A stretch of DNA of 64,000 bases from Gammaproteobacteria bacterium (GCA_015494295.1 WGBO01000006.1:1-64000), one strand, 5' to 3'. Shown: positions 44,049 to 54,385, numbered from the stretch's first letter. A program made the numbers and translations. Notes: a model not told the origin generated them from the sequence alone.

Positions 44049-44978
44049 GGGGCACCAGCCGGGCGTCTCCAGCAATCCCTCGCGCAGACGCAGGCGCGGC
44101 CGCCAGTCGAGCCGCGCGCCGATCACCGCGTTGTCGCACACCCAGTCGGGGTGCCGCAGTTCACGCAGTTTCTGCGTCGTCAGCATCGGCGCCCGACCCA
44201 GCAGGGGCGACAGGCGCGCGTTCAACCAGGCGGGCACATCCAGCAACGGCGCCGGAATACGCAGCGGGCGCACCCTGCGCCGGCACAGTTCAGCAACGGT
44301 CTCGCATACCTCGGTCCAGTCGTATCCGCCGCCACGCCCGTCGTGCAGGGTGACGACACCGCTCAGCGCGCCCGGCTGTCGCAACCAGGCGACCACCGCC
44401 CTGGCGAGGTCGTCGACGTGAATCATGGAAAAGCGCGCCGAGGTACTGCCGGGCACGGGCGCGAAACCGCGCGCCATGGCGCGGAACAGCGGAAGCATTT
44501 CACGATCACCGGGACCGTACACGGCGGGCGGACGCAGCGCCAGCCAGTCGAGCGCCTGCGCCTCGCGTTGCAACAACTGCTCGCCACGCCGCTTGCTGTC
44601 GGCGTAGAACGACAAGCCGGGTTCACGCGCCGCCAGCGACGACAGCGCCAGTAGGCGCGGCGCCGGCGACGATGCCCGCAAGGCTTCGAGCAAATGCGCC
44701 AGCCCATCGACATTGACCCGGTCGAAATCGCGCTGACGCGCGCCACGCACCACGCCCGCGCAATGAACGACCGCCGATGCGCCCTGGACCAGTTGCGACA
44801 GCGCGCGCGCGTCGTCGAGGTCGCCACGCACCACCTCGGCATCCAGTGATTCGAAAGCAGCCACCGCCGAGCCGGAACGCAGCAACAGGCGCAGACGCCA
44901 GCCCTGAGCACGCAACTGGCGGGCAATGCTGCGCCCGATGAATCCGCTGGCGCCGGTAATGGCTATGACATCCGACAT
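44031..44978 (-). CDS. NAD-dependent epimerase/dehydratase (extended SDR)
   Basis: 'IAITGASGFIGRSIARQL'. Confidence 0.9.
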   Translation of the reverse strand: MSDVIAITGASGFIGRSIARQLRAQGWRLRLLLRSGSAVAAFESLDAEVVRGDLDDARALSQLVQGASAVVHCAGVVRGARQRDFDRVNVDGLAHLLEALRASSPAPRLLALSSLAAREPGLSFYADSKRRGEQLLQREAQALDWLALRPPAVYGPGDREMLPLFRAMARGFAPVPGSTSARFSMIHVDDLARAVVAWLRQPGALSGVVTLHDGRGGGYDWTEVCETVAELCRRRVRPLRIPAPLLDVPAWLNARLSPLLGRAPMLTTQKLRELRHPDWVCDNAVIGARLDWRPRLRLREGLLETPGWCPLLDRR

Positions 44979-45019
44979 TGCTCTTCATCCCAACCGGAAA
45001 AAACCGCGCCCCTGAAACG

Positions 45020-45045
45020 AAATAACCGGCCGAAGCCGGTTATTT
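45020..45045. terminator. Bidirectional terminator-like hairpin downstream of the FAAL gene
   Basis: AAATAACCGGC-CGAA-GCCGGTTATTT (11-bp stem). Confidence 0.65.
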
Positions 45046-45069
45046 CCCCTTCTCCTGGCGGCCCTGCCG

Positions 45070-46845
45070 TCAGACCGAACCCTGCTTCAACTCCGGTTCG
45101 TCACCGACCACCGGTGTCAGCGCGTTCAGGTCGTGCGACTCGATGAAGTTCTGGCGCGCCTTGGAGCGGGACAGCTTGCCCGACGAGGTACGCGGCAGGG
45201 TATGCAGCGGCACCAGTTCGACGAACACGTCGATACCCAGTTCCATGTGCACCAGACGGTTCAGGCGATTGGTCAGGTCGGCGCGCTTGACCGGGTCGGA
45301 CTCGCGGCACTGCACCACCAGCACGCAGATTTCGTCGTTGTCCGGCCCCGGAACCGAGAACGCCAGCGCATCGCCGATGCGCACTTCCGGCTGGTGCTCG
45401 GCCAGGTATTCCAGATCCTGCGGCCAGATGTTGCGACCATTGATGATGATCAGGTCCTTCTTGCGACCAGTGATGATCAGGCTGCCGTCGACGCGGTAAC
45501 CCACGTCACCGGTGTTCAACCAGCCATCCTCGGACAGACAGGCCGCGGTTTCTTCCGGCGCATTGAAATAGCCGGACATCACGCTCGGGCCGCGCACATA
45601 GATGGAACCGCTCAGGCGATCGGCGAGCACATTGCCCTCGTCGTCCCGAATCTCGACCTCGTACTCGGGCAGCGGCTGACCGCAATCCACGAAACAGCGC
45701 GCGCGCCCCGGGTTCTCGGAGAGATGGATCGGCAGCGCTTCCTGGTGGTCCGAATGGTGATCGCCATCGACACAGTCTGTGGACGGCCCTTCAAACAGGG
45801 GCGCGAAACTGATCGCCAGCGAACACTCGGCCATGCCATAGCAGGCGAGGAAGGCCTTTTCGTCAAAGCCCGCCGGCGCCAGCGCCTTGGCGAAACGGGT
45901 CAGGGTCTCGGAGCGGATCATTTCCGCGCCGACACCGGCCACGCGCCAGTTGCTGAGGTCGTACCGGGTGGCTTCGCCGTCGCGCAGACGGCGGGTGCAA
46001 AGCTCGTAACCGAAGGGAGGACCGAAGGAGATGGTCGCCCTGGTCTGCGTCATCAGGTTCAGCCACTGGCGCGGACGCATGGCGAACTCGCGCGTGTCGA
46101 GGTAGTCGACGGAAATCTGCGAGGCCACGGGCACCAGCACCAGGCCGACCAGGCCCATGTCGTGATAGAAGGGCAGCCAGGAGAAGCAGCGGTCACCCGG
46201 ACCGATGCGCACACCATGGCGAATAATGCCCGCCAGGTTGCTCATGACCGCGCCCTGCTCGATAACCACGCCACGCGGGAAACGGGTGCTGCCGGAGGTG
46301 TACTGGATGTAGGCGACGTCGCGCGGATCCACCGGCTGGAATTCGATATCGGCTTCCGGCAGGGCGTCGAACACGTCCGGCGAACCGATCAGCTTCAGGC
46401 CAAGGCCCTCGCCGGCTTCCTCGAGGAAGGAGGTGTAACCCTCGGGCGCCATCGCAACCGACGCCATGCTGCTTTCCAGCAGACCGCGAAGTTGTGTCAC
46501 GTAGACCGTGTGGCCGCCGAGGTTGACGGAGGCAGGCAGCGCAACGGGAATCAGGCCGGCGTACTGGCAGGCAAAGAAGAACCGCAGGAAATGCGGATTG
46601 GTTTCTGCCACCAGCGCGACACGGTCGCCCTTTTTCAGCCCCATGCCCAGAAGCTTCCGTGCCAGCACGCGGGCCGCGTCACGCAGTTCGGCGTAACGCA
46701 TGGTCGCGTAGAGCTTGCCTCGACCCGTGTAAAAGTTTGCACCGGTATCGCCCTTCGCAGCATAGTCGAGTGCGTCGGGCAGAGTAGCGAAATCAGCGGC
46801 ACGAAACGGCAAATTATGTAAGGTTGGTGTCGATTCTGCGCCCAA
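45070..46845 (-). CDS. Fatty-acyl-AMP ligase
   Basis: 'YIQYTSGSTRFPRGVVIEQGAVMSNL'; 'FACYGMAECSLAISF' ; 'LNTGDVGYRVDGSLIITGRKKDLIIINGRNIWPQDLE' - FAAL-type adenylation domain. Confidence 0.9.
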   Translation of the reverse strand: MGAESTPTLHNLPFRAADFATLPDALDYAAKGDTGANFYTGRGKLYATMRYAELRDAARVLARKLLGMGLKKGDRVALVAETNPHFLRFFFACQYAGLIPVALPASVNLGGHTVYVTQLRGLLESSMASVAMAPEGYTSFLEEAGEGLGLKLIGSPDVFDALPEADIEFQPVDPRDVAYIQYTSGSTRFPRGVVIEQGAVMSNLAGIIRHGVRIGPGDRCFSWLPFYHDMGLVGLVLVPVASQISVDYLDTREFAMRPRQWLNLMTQTRATISFGPPFGYELCTRRLRDGEATRYDLSNWRVAGVGAEMIRSETLTRFAKALAPAGFDEKAFLACYGMAECSLAISFAPLFEGPSTDCVDGDHHSDHQEALPIHLSENPGRARCFVDCGQPLPEYEVEIRDDEGNVLADRLSGSIYVRGPSVMSGYFNAPEETAACLSEDGWLNTGDVGYRVDGSLIITGRKKDLIIINGRNIWPQDLEYLAEHQPEVRIGDALAFSVPGPDNDEICVLVVQCRESDPVKRADLTNRLNRLVHMELGIDVFVELVPLHTLPRTSSGKLSRSKARQNFIESHDLNALTPVVGDEPELKQGSV

Positions 46846-47330
46846 AAGTCTTTTCCCTTTGAGGATTGTGTCTCGGTTCCGGTCAGTGACAGGAACACCC
46901 CAAAAAAGTTTCAGTCAGTGCCGGCCGGGAAGCGATGCACCCGCGTTGTTTTTTTACAACAGCAACGCAGGCGCTCGACCGTCCAGCCAGCCGGTTGTGG
47001 ATTATTCCTACAATAGGAAGAAAACACAATACTTTTCCAACGTTTTTTCGGCACTTGTTGCACATATCTCGGAAATGTCGCCAATCTGAGACAGAAATTA
47101 TGCAACACATCCGCTCAAACCCCGCCAACCGGCGGGATACAAGTGCCTGACAAGCGTCGCCACAGGATCAAGCAAAATTCAGGCCACAAAACGGTGCGAT
47201 TGTGCGTTGCGTAAAGTATAAGCACTCGCTCATAAAGAATATGTGATCCGTATCGCGTTTTCACCCGCTGGCCCTGTCCGGGCGCGGCCGGTATGATCAT
47301 CGCCCCGCACACGAGGTAACCGAATTTCAC

Positions 47331-48470
47331 ATGCCAGCCGCCAGGGATGACCTTGAACTCCGCCGCGTCGACGACAAGGCCCGCCTGAAGGATTTCATTC
47401 ACCTGCCCTGGTCGATCTATCGACAGGATCCGCACTGGGTACCGCCGCTGCTGATCGAACAGAAACAACGTTTCAGCGACAAAAACCCTTTTTTCGAACA
47501 CGCCCGCTGGCAGGCCTGGGTCGTGTACCGCGACGGCCGGCCGGTGGGCCGCATCAGCGCCCAGATCGACCGTTCCCATCTCGACCGCCATCACGACGAC
47601 ACCGGTTTTTTCGGCAGCCTCGAAGCGGTGGACGCCCGGGAAGTCTTCGAGACACTGTTTGCAGCCGCCACCGACTGGCTGCGCCAGGAAGGCATGAAAC
47701 GCGTCCGCGGACCGTTCAACCTGTCCATCAACGAGGAAGCCGGGCTGCTGGTGCAGGGGTTCGACACCCCGCCGCGCATCATGATGGGGCACAACCCGCC
47801 CTACTATGAAGCGCATGTCGAGGCCAGCGGCTTCAGCAAGGTGCGCGACCTGCTCGCCTATCACCAGCCGCCGTCCTACCAGTTTTCGCCCACGGTCGAA
47901 CGCCTGCTGGAACGGTCCGCCGCGCGCATCCGCATGCGGCCGCTGAACCGCGCCAGGCTGAATGAGGAACTGTCCACGCTGCGCCACATTTTCAACGACG
48001 CCTGGTCGGAAAACTGGGGATTCGTGCCGTTCTCGGAACAGGAGTTCCGCGACGTGGGCAAGGCAATGACCCTGCTGCTGGACGACGACTTCGTGCAGAT
48101 CGCCGAAGTGGACGGCGAACCCGCCGCCATGATCATCGGCCTACCGGACGTCAACCAGGCCATACGCGATCTCAACGGACGACTGCTGCCGCTGGGCTGG
48201 CTTAAGCTGCTGTGGCGCCTCAAGGTACGCTACCCCACGCAGGCACGCATTCCGCTGATGGGCGTACTGAAGAAATACCAGCACACGCGGCTGGGACCGG
48301 CGCTGGCCTTTGCGGTCACCGAGGCGCTCCGAAAACCTTTCCTGCGGCGCGGCATCGAGGACGTGGAAATGTCGTGGATACTGGAAAACAACCAGGCCAT
48401 GCGCAATATCATCGAGCAGCTGGGCGGTGTCGAATACAAGCGCTACCGAGTGTACGAAAAAAACCTGTGA
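47331..48470 (+). CDS. GNAT-like N-acetyltransferase, uncharacterised
   Basis: 379 aa 'HLPWSIYRQDPHWVPPLLIEQKQRFSDKNPFFEHARWQAWVVYRDGRPVGRISAQID'. Confidence 0.8.
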   Translation: MPAARDDLELRRVDDKARLKDFIHLPWSIYRQDPHWVPPLLIEQKQRFSDKNPFFEHARWQAWVVYRDGRPVGRISAQIDRSHLDRHHDDTGFFGSLEAVDAREVFETLFAAATDWLRQEGMKRVRGPFNLSINEEAGLLVQGFDTPPRIMMGHNPPYYEAHVEASGFSKVRDLLAYHQPPSYQFSPTVERLLERSAARIRMRPLNRARLNEELSTLRHIFNDAWSENWGFVPFSEQEFRDVGKAMTLLLDDDFVQIAEVDGEPAAMIIGLPDVNQAIRDLNGRLLPLGWLKLLWRLKVRYPTQARIPLMGVLKKYQHTRLGPALAFAVTEALRKPFLRRGIEDVEMSWILENNQAMRNIIEQLGGVEYKRYRVYEKNL

Positions 48471-48477
48471 GAATCGC

Positions 48478-49272
48478 ATGACCGACAGCCGCTTCACCGC
48501 CATCGTGCTTGCCGCCGACCGGCACCGCGACGACCCGCTGCTGACGCACGCGGGCGTGTGCGCCAAGGCGCTGGTGGAAATCGCCGGCCGCCCGATGGTC
48601 GGGCGAGTGGTGGAGGCTCTGGCGAACAGCACCCGGGTCGGCGATATCCTGCTGAGCGGTCCGGAACACGACTGCCTGCAACAATCGCCCGCCCTGCGGT
48701 CGCTGGTGGAGGACGGCCCGGCGAGCTGGCTGCCGCCGGCCGGCAGCCCGGCGGGCAGCGCCTACCAGGCGCTCAGCCAGCTACCCGAAGGCCAGGCGGC
48801 CCTGATCACCACCGCGGACCACCCGCTGTTGCGCCCCGACATCATCGATGACTTCCTGGAACGCGCGCGCGCAAGCGGCGCCGACGTGGTCGCCGGCGTC
48901 ACCACCATCCGCGCCATCCACGAGCGCTTTCCCGGCGCGCGCAAGACGGTGATGCGCTTCAGCGACGAAGGCTATTGCGGCTGCAACCTGTTCGCCTTCC
49001 TGACCCCACGCTCGCACCGCGTCGCCAACGCCTGGCGCACCGTGGAGAAGCAACGCAAGAATCCCCTGTATATCGTGCGCCAGCTTGGCCTCGGGTCGGT
49101 GCTGCGCTATGCCCTGGGCATGCTGCGCATGGATACCGCCGCGGCGCGGCTGTCGAAACAACTGGGCGTGGAGATCCGGCCGCTGCTGTTGCCGTTCCCG
49201 GAAGCGGCCATCGATGTCGATACCGTGGACGATCAGGCTTTCGTGGAATCGATACTCGCCGGCGACAGGTGA
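48478..49272 (+). CDS. NTP-transferase (MobA-like) domain protein
   Basis: 'FTAIVLAADRHRDDPLLTHAGVCAKALVEIAGRPMVGRVVEAL'. Confidence 0.85.
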   Translation: MTDSRFTAIVLAADRHRDDPLLTHAGVCAKALVEIAGRPMVGRVVEALANSTRVGDILLSGPEHDCLQQSPALRSLVEDGPASWLPPAGSPAGSAYQALSQLPEGQAALITTADHPLLRPDIIDDFLERARASGADVVAGVTTIRAIHERFPGARKTVMRFSDEGYCGCNLFAFLTPRSHRVANAWRTVEKQRKNPLYIVRQLGLGSVLRYALGMLRMDTAAARLSKQLGVEIRPLLLPFPEAAIDVDTVDDQAFVESILAGDR

Positions 49273-50195
49273 TGTTCGTGTTCCAGCGCGAACGCGTGAC
49301 GGTCGGCCCGGTAGCCCCGCACCTGCACGCCGACACGCCACTGGCCGGCCTCGCGGCGCACATCGTAGAGATAGTAGCGCGCCACGCGCCCCGGCTTGCG
49401 GCCGATCGCCGACGCGGAGGGAATGCCGAACACCGGGATATCGCCGGACTGGCGGCGGATATGGCTGTACAGGGCGCGGTGGCTGTGACCGTGCAGAACC
49501 AGTTCGGCGCCGCAGTCGGCGAGCACCTCGCCCAGCGCCGCCGCGTCAGTGAGACGCTTGCGCCACTTCTCCATGCCCACCGCTGGCGGATGGTGCAACA
49601 ACACCACCCGGAACAGTCCGCGCGCGCCGGTTTCGCGCAGTAGCGCGGCGGTGCGCGCCAGTTGCGCCGCCCCCAGTTCGCCGGTGGCCAGGAAAGGCGC
49701 GGTGGCCACGGCGCTGGACAGCCCGATGAAGGCCACGCCGTCGCGTACCCGCAGGCTCGGGAACATCCCGGCCGCGCCCGGCTGCGTGGAGCGCGCCGCG
49801 CCGGCGTCGGAACGCATCCAGGGTTCCCACAAGGCAAAGGTATCGGACCAGTCGTGACGCGCGTAGGCATCGTGGTTGCCCGGCACCAGCGTGACATCGC
49901 CCGCCTCGCCCAGGCATTCCAGCCAGTGCCGCGCCTGGCGAAACTCGTCGGGAAGCCCGATATGCGTCAGGTCGCCGGTAATCACCACGTGCCCCGGACG
50001 CTGCCCGCGCATGTCCGCCACCAGCGCGTCCAGCACCTCGCGGCGATGCTCGGCGCGACGTCCGCGCCGCCACGACAGGTAGCCCAACACCCGCTTGCTC
50101 AGCAACTGGTTCCACCTCACCGTGTCCAGGCTGGTGAGGTGGGGGTCGGAAAGGTGCGCAAACCGCAGGCCGGGCGCGGTTTTGGTCTCAGTCAT
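49233..50195 (-). CDS. Calcineurin-like metallophosphoesterase
   Basis: 'RFAHLSDPHL', 'VVITGDLTHIG', 'LVPGNHDAY', 'LHGHSHRAL'. Confidence 0.93.
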   Translation of the reverse strand: MTETKTAPGLRFAHLSDPHLTSLDTVRWNQLLSKRVLGYLSWRRGRRAEHRREVLDALVADMRGQRPGHVVITGDLTHIGLPDEFRQARHWLECLGEAGDVTLVPGNHDAYARHDWSDTFALWEPWMRSDAGAARSTQPGAAGMFPSLRVRDGVAFIGLSSAVATAPFLATGELGAAQLARTAALLRETGARGLFRVVLLHHPPAVGMEKWRKRLTDAAALGEVLADCGAELVLHGHSHRALYSHIRRQSGDIPVFGIPSASAIGRKPGRVARYYLYDVRREAGQWRVGVQVRGYRADRHAFALEHEHHLSPASIDSTKA

Positions 50196-50291
50196 GGAGG
50201 ATGCGGGTCCGGTTCGAAATTTGGTGAATCATGCGCCTTGCTTTAGGATGCCTGTCCGGCAATAGTAACCCATCCACACCGACAAACGCCC

Positions 50292-51287
50292 TTGAATTCC
50301 ACCCTCGCCACCACCGACCGCCCCCGCGTCGGCCTGATCACCAACCCGCACAGCCGCCGCAACCGCACCGCGCTGGCGGCGCTGGAAGCCCGCGTCTCGC
50401 GCTGTGACGGAATCGAGCACCGCGTCACCCGCGACGCCAGCGAGATTCCCCAGGCGCTGCGCGAATTCGCCGCCCGCGACGTGGGCGTGGTCGCCATCAA
50501 CGGCGGCGACGGCACCACCGCGCAGGTGTTCGCCGCACTGTTCGAAAACACGCCGTTCAAGAAACCGCCCACGGTGGTGCTGCTGCCCGGCGGCACCACC
50601 AACATGAACGCCGCCGACGCCGGCATGCGCGGCCGGCTCGGGCGCGCCGTGAACGAGCTGTGCCGGTGGGCGGATGGTGAAACAACAGGCGAACGCCGCC
50701 TGCGTCGGTCGGTACTGCGCGTGGAAGGCGCGCTCGGCCAGCCGCCCCTGTACGGCATGTTCCTCGGCGCCGGCACTATCGTTCGCGGTATCGAATACTG
50801 CCACCGGCACGTGCACCGCGTCGGCCTGGTCGACGAAATCGGACCCGGCGTGGCGCTACTGCGCGCCGTGTGGGGCATGCTGCGCGGCGACGATGCATTC
50901 GCCGCCCCCATCGACGCCTCGATCCGGCTCGACGAGGAACGCGACACCCGCGACATCCGCCTTGTTATACTGCTGGTGACCAGCCTGGAACGCCTGTTTC
51001 TCGGCATGCGTCCCTGGTGGGGAAACGAACGCGGGCCGTTGCACTGCACCTGGATGCAGCAACCGGTAAAACGGCTGTTTCGTCACATCCCGGGGGTATT
51101 GCGGGGACGGCCCGCCGCCTCGGCCTCGCCCCGCAACGGCTATTTCAGCCACGACACGGCATCGATCGAACTGCACATGGACGCAACCTTCACCATCGAC
51201 GGCGAACTCTACCGGGCCAGCCGCGCCCACGGCCCGCTGCGCATCGGGCAGGCCGGGGAACTCGAGTTTCTGAAGGTCGGCCCATGA
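50292..51287 (+). CDS. Diacylglycerol kinase catalytic-domain family protein
   Basis: 'RVGLITNPHSRRNRTA', 'VAINGGDGTTAQVFAALFENTP', 'VVLLPGGTTNMNAADAG'. TTG start. Confidence 0.88.
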   Translation: MNSTLATTDRPRVGLITNPHSRRNRTALAALEARVSRCDGIEHRVTRDASEIPQALREFAARDVGVVAINGGDGTTAQVFAALFENTPFKKPPTVVLLPGGTTNMNAADAGMRGRLGRAVNELCRWADGETTGERRLRRSVLRVEGALGQPPLYGMFLGAGTIVRGIEYCHRHVHRVGLVDEIGPGVALLRAVWGMLRGDDAFAAPIDASIRLDEERDTRDIRLVILLVTSLERLFLGMRPWWGNERGPLHCTWMQQPVKRLFRHIPGVLRGRPAASASPRNGYFSHDTASIELHMDATFTIDGELYRASRAHGPLRIGQAGELEFLKVGP

Positions 51288-52240
51288 GCGATGACGGGTC
51301 CAACAGGCCGCTGCGCGCGACGACACTGACACCGGCGCCCGACCACCCGGCGCTGCTCACGCTGGTCGAAGCACTGCGCACGCGTTACGGCAATAACGCG
51401 GTGGCTATCCTGTTCTACGGTTCCTGCCTGCGCAGCGGCGATCCCTACGACGGTCTGGTCGACCTGTACGTGATCGTCGACCGTTACCGCGACGCGAACC
51501 CTTCGCTGGCCAGCGCCGTCTGGAATCGGCTGCTGCCACCCAACGTGTTCTATACCGAGGTTCAACACGAAGGCCGCACCGTGCGCAGCAAGTACGCGCT
51601 GCTGAGCCAGGCCGACCTGCAACGCGGCACATCGCGGCGCTGGTTCCACTCCTATCTGTGGGGACGCTTCTGCCAGCCGGTGGCCATCGCCTGGCAACGC
51701 GACCGCGAGGCAGGCGAACGGATCGACGCCTGCCTGGCCCGCGCCGTCGACACCTTCCTTCGGCGCGCGCTGCCGGCGCTGCCTGCGCAGGGCGACACCC
51801 TGTCCCTGTGGCGCGACGGACTCAGCCTCAGCTACCGCACCGAACTGCGCCCCGAGTCGGCAAACCGGGCCGCTGAACTGGTCGAGGCCAACCTCGGCTA
51901 CTACCAGGCCGTGACCCGCCACGCCGCGCCCGCGCTGGCGCCGGCACTGCAACTCGTCGACACCGGCCCCGGCCTCCGTTACCGGACACATTACCCGGCC
52001 AGCCAGCGCCTGCGCGCCCGCGCCGGCTGGAAGCTGCGCAGCGCCCAGGGCAAACTGCTGTCGGTCGCGCGCCTGCTCAAGGCGCTGTTCACCTTCGACG
52101 GCGGCCTGGACTACATTGCCTGGAAACTGGAACGTCATTCCGGAGTGCGCGTGGACATACCCGAACGCGTGCGCCGCTGGCCGCTGATCTTCATCTGGGG
52201 CATGTTCTGGGATTTGTACCGGCGCGGGGTGTTTCGCTAG
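51284..52240 (+). CDS. Nucleotidyltransferase-like protein with degenerate active site
   Basis: 'AILFYGSCLRSGDPYDGLVDLYVIVDRY'; ATGA coupled to the preceding DAGK-like gene. Confidence 0.7.
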   Translation: MSDDGSNRPLRATTLTPAPDHPALLTLVEALRTRYGNNAVAILFYGSCLRSGDPYDGLVDLYVIVDRYRDANPSLASAVWNRLLPPNVFYTEVQHEGRTVRSKYALLSQADLQRGTSRRWFHSYLWGRFCQPVAIAWQRDREAGERIDACLARAVDTFLRRALPALPAQGDTLSLWRDGLSLSYRTELRPESANRAAELVEANLGYYQAVTRHAAPALAPALQLVDTGPGLRYRTHYPASQRLRARAGWKLRSAQGKLLSVARLLKALFTFDGGLDYIAWKLERHSGVRVDIPERVRRWPLIFIWGMFWDLYRRGVFR

Positions 52241-52242
52241 AC

Positions 52243-53355
52243 ATGAACGACACAAGTGCTGAACCAACGCCGCGCATCTGGCTGGTGATCGGCGACAAAC
52301 CGGGGGACAACGCCCAGGTCGAGATCATCGCCGAAGCCCTGGGGCTGCCATATGAAGTCAGGCGCGTCCTGCCGCGCCCGGAATACGTGCTCGGCAAGCC
52401 GCGCTTCAAGGCCTCCCTCTACCATCTGGACCTGCAACGTTCCGATCCCCTGGAACCACCCTGGCCGGACATGATCCTGACCATCGGCCGCCGCCCCTCG
52501 ATGGCCGCGCTGTGGATACAGGAACAGTCCGGCGGTCACAGCCGCATCGTGCTGCTGGGGCGGCCGAAACGCTGGATGGAACGTTTTTCCCTGATCGTCG
52601 TGCCTTCCCAGTACCGCATGCCGGAGGACGAACGGGTACTGCACCTCGACTTTCCGCTGATGCGCAGCAACGCGGCCGCAATCGAGGAAGCCGCGGGCGC
52701 CTGGCGCGAACGACTCGCGGATCTGCCGCGCCCGCTGACCGCGGTGTTCATCGGTGGCCAGACCAAGCCTTTCCGTTTCGATGCCGAAACCGCCCGCCAT
52801 CTTCTGGACAGCGTCCGCGCCACGGCGGGCGACGGCTTCCTGTACCTGAGCACCAGCCGCCGCACACCACCGGCCGTCATCGAAACCCTGAAGGCGCAAC
52901 TGCCCGCCAACGGCCGCCTGTACTGCTGGACGCCGGACAACACCGACAATCCCTACCTCGGACTGCTGGGCCTGGCCGACCGTTTCGTCGTTACCGGCGA
53001 CAGCATGTCGATGATGATCGAGGTGGCACGACTGGGCAAACCGCTGGCCATATACGCCCTGCCCTACCAGAAGGGACTGGCCGGCCGCCTGCAACTACTG
53101 CTGGGCAACTGGCTGCACGGTGGCGCCGCGCCCTCCGGCGTCAACCGCCTGCTGCTGCCGCTGGCGCGCGCGCTGTACCGCCTGGGGCTGGTGCGCTACT
53201 CGCGCGACCTCACCGCCGTCCACCGCCTGCTGTATGAAAAACGGCTCGCCGCACCGCTGGAACAGGGGTTTTCGGCGCCTGGAGGACAGCCCGCGGACGA
53301 ACTGCAACGCGTGGTCGGGCGAGTGCGCGCGGTGGTGGAGTCCAGCGCCCGCTGA
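52243..53355 (+). CDS. ELM1-family (mitochondrial fission ELM1-like / GT-B fold) protein
   Basis: 'IWLVIGDKPGDNAQVEIIAEALGLPYEVRRV', 'VTGDSMSMMIEVARLGKPLAIYALP'. Confidence 0.85.
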   Translation: MNDTSAEPTPRIWLVIGDKPGDNAQVEIIAEALGLPYEVRRVLPRPEYVLGKPRFKASLYHLDLQRSDPLEPPWPDMILTIGRRPSMAALWIQEQSGGHSRIVLLGRPKRWMERFSLIVVPSQYRMPEDERVLHLDFPLMRSNAAAIEEAAGAWRERLADLPRPLTAVFIGGQTKPFRFDAETARHLLDSVRATAGDGFLYLSTSRRTPPAVIETLKAQLPANGRLYCWTPDNTDNPYLGLLGLADRFVVTGDSMSMMIEVARLGKPLAIYALPYQKGLAGRLQLLLGNWLHGGAAPSGVNRLLLPLARALYRLGLVRYSRDLTAVHRLLYEKRLAAPLEQGFSAPGGQPADELQRVVGRVRAVVESSAR

Positions 53356-53434
53356 AACACCGGATGACTTTACAGGTATACTGGCGCCCCGTTTCACCAC
53401 CCGCACACGGCCGACGACACCCGGATCAACCGAA

Positions 53435-54385
53435 ATGAATCACACGCCTGCCAGCGCCTGCCCGGTTTGCCAGGGCCGGGGCAAGACCGACTTCTCCAGC
53501 ACCGACCTGATGTTCGGCGGCGACACCCGCTACGACTATCACCGCTGCACGGAGTGCGGCCTGGTCTACCAGCATCCGTTGCCGGCGGGTGAAACCATTG
53601 CCGGTTTCTACCCGGAGAACTATATTGTCTACGTCGAACCGACGCGCACCCGTTTTACCCCACGCGAACGCCTGTACCTGAAAAAACGGCTGGGGTACAC
53701 GCACATTGACGCCCCCGCCGGAGGCAGGCCGAAGGCGGTCACAGATGTCGTGCCCTGGGTGCCCGACGGGAAGGTTCTGGATATCGGCTGCGGAAACGGC
53801 GAGTACCTGCTGCGCATGCAGTCCATTGGCTGGCAGTGCACCGGTGTCGAATTCAACGACAAGGCCGCCTCGATCTGTCGCCGTCACGGGCTGAACATCG
53901 TGCAGGGCGACCTGGCCGAAGCCGGCTTCGCCGACAACAGTTTCGACTTCGTCACCGCGCACCACCTTATCGAGCACGTGCCGGACCCGCACGCGCTGAT
54001 GGCCGAGATCGCCCGCATCACCCGTCCGGGGGGATCGGTGCTGATTCGCACACCGAACAGCGAATCGCTGGGACGCCGCTTTTTCGGGCGTCACTGGTAC
54101 GCCAACGACGTACCGCGCCATATCTGCCTGTACTCGGAACAGAACCTCGCGCTGTTGGCCAGCCAGCACGGGCTGACCGCCAGCCGCACGCTCAAGCCGG
54201 TCAAACCGAAGCTGGTGCTGCGCAGCCTGGACTACAAGCTCGGCAACCGGGGCAAGCCGTCGAAAAAACGCAAGATGCGAAAATGGGCGTCGAAACTGTA
54301 TGTCCCGGCCGCCAGCCTCAGCGGCCGTGGCGACGAACTTTTCATGCTGTTCACCCGCCAGGGCGGGCAGGGCACGGCGTCATGA
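53435..54385 (+). CDS. Class I SAM-dependent methyltransferase with N-terminal zinc-binding motif
   Basis: 'CPVCQGRG...CTECGLVYQHP', 'KVLDIGCGNGEYLLRMQSIGWQCTGVEF'. Confidence 0.92.
   Translation: MNHTPASACPVCQGRGKTDFSSTDLMFGGDTRYDYHRCTECGLVYQHPLPAGETIAGFYPENYIVYVEPTRTRFTPRERLYLKKRLGYTHIDAPAGGRPKAVTDVVPWVPDGKVLDIGCGNGEYLLRMQSIGWQCTGVEFNDKAASICRRHGLNIVQGDLAEAGFADNSFDFVTAHHLIEHVPDPHALMAEIARITRPGGSVLIRTPNSESLGRRFFGRHWYANDVPRHICLYSEQNLALLASQHGLTASRTLKPVKPKLVLRSLDYKLGNRGKPSKKRKMRKWASKLYVPAASLSGRGDELFMLFTRQGGQGTAS

Noticed and set aside
47005-47019. Small inverted repeat TTCCTA-CAA-TAGGAA between FAAL and the GNAT gene
   Set aside because: Short, AT-rich, no clear association with a promoter; could be chance.
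46846-47330. Possible ncRNA in the 485-bp intergenic region
   Set aside because: No convincing promoter-terminator pair or conserved structure visible by eye.
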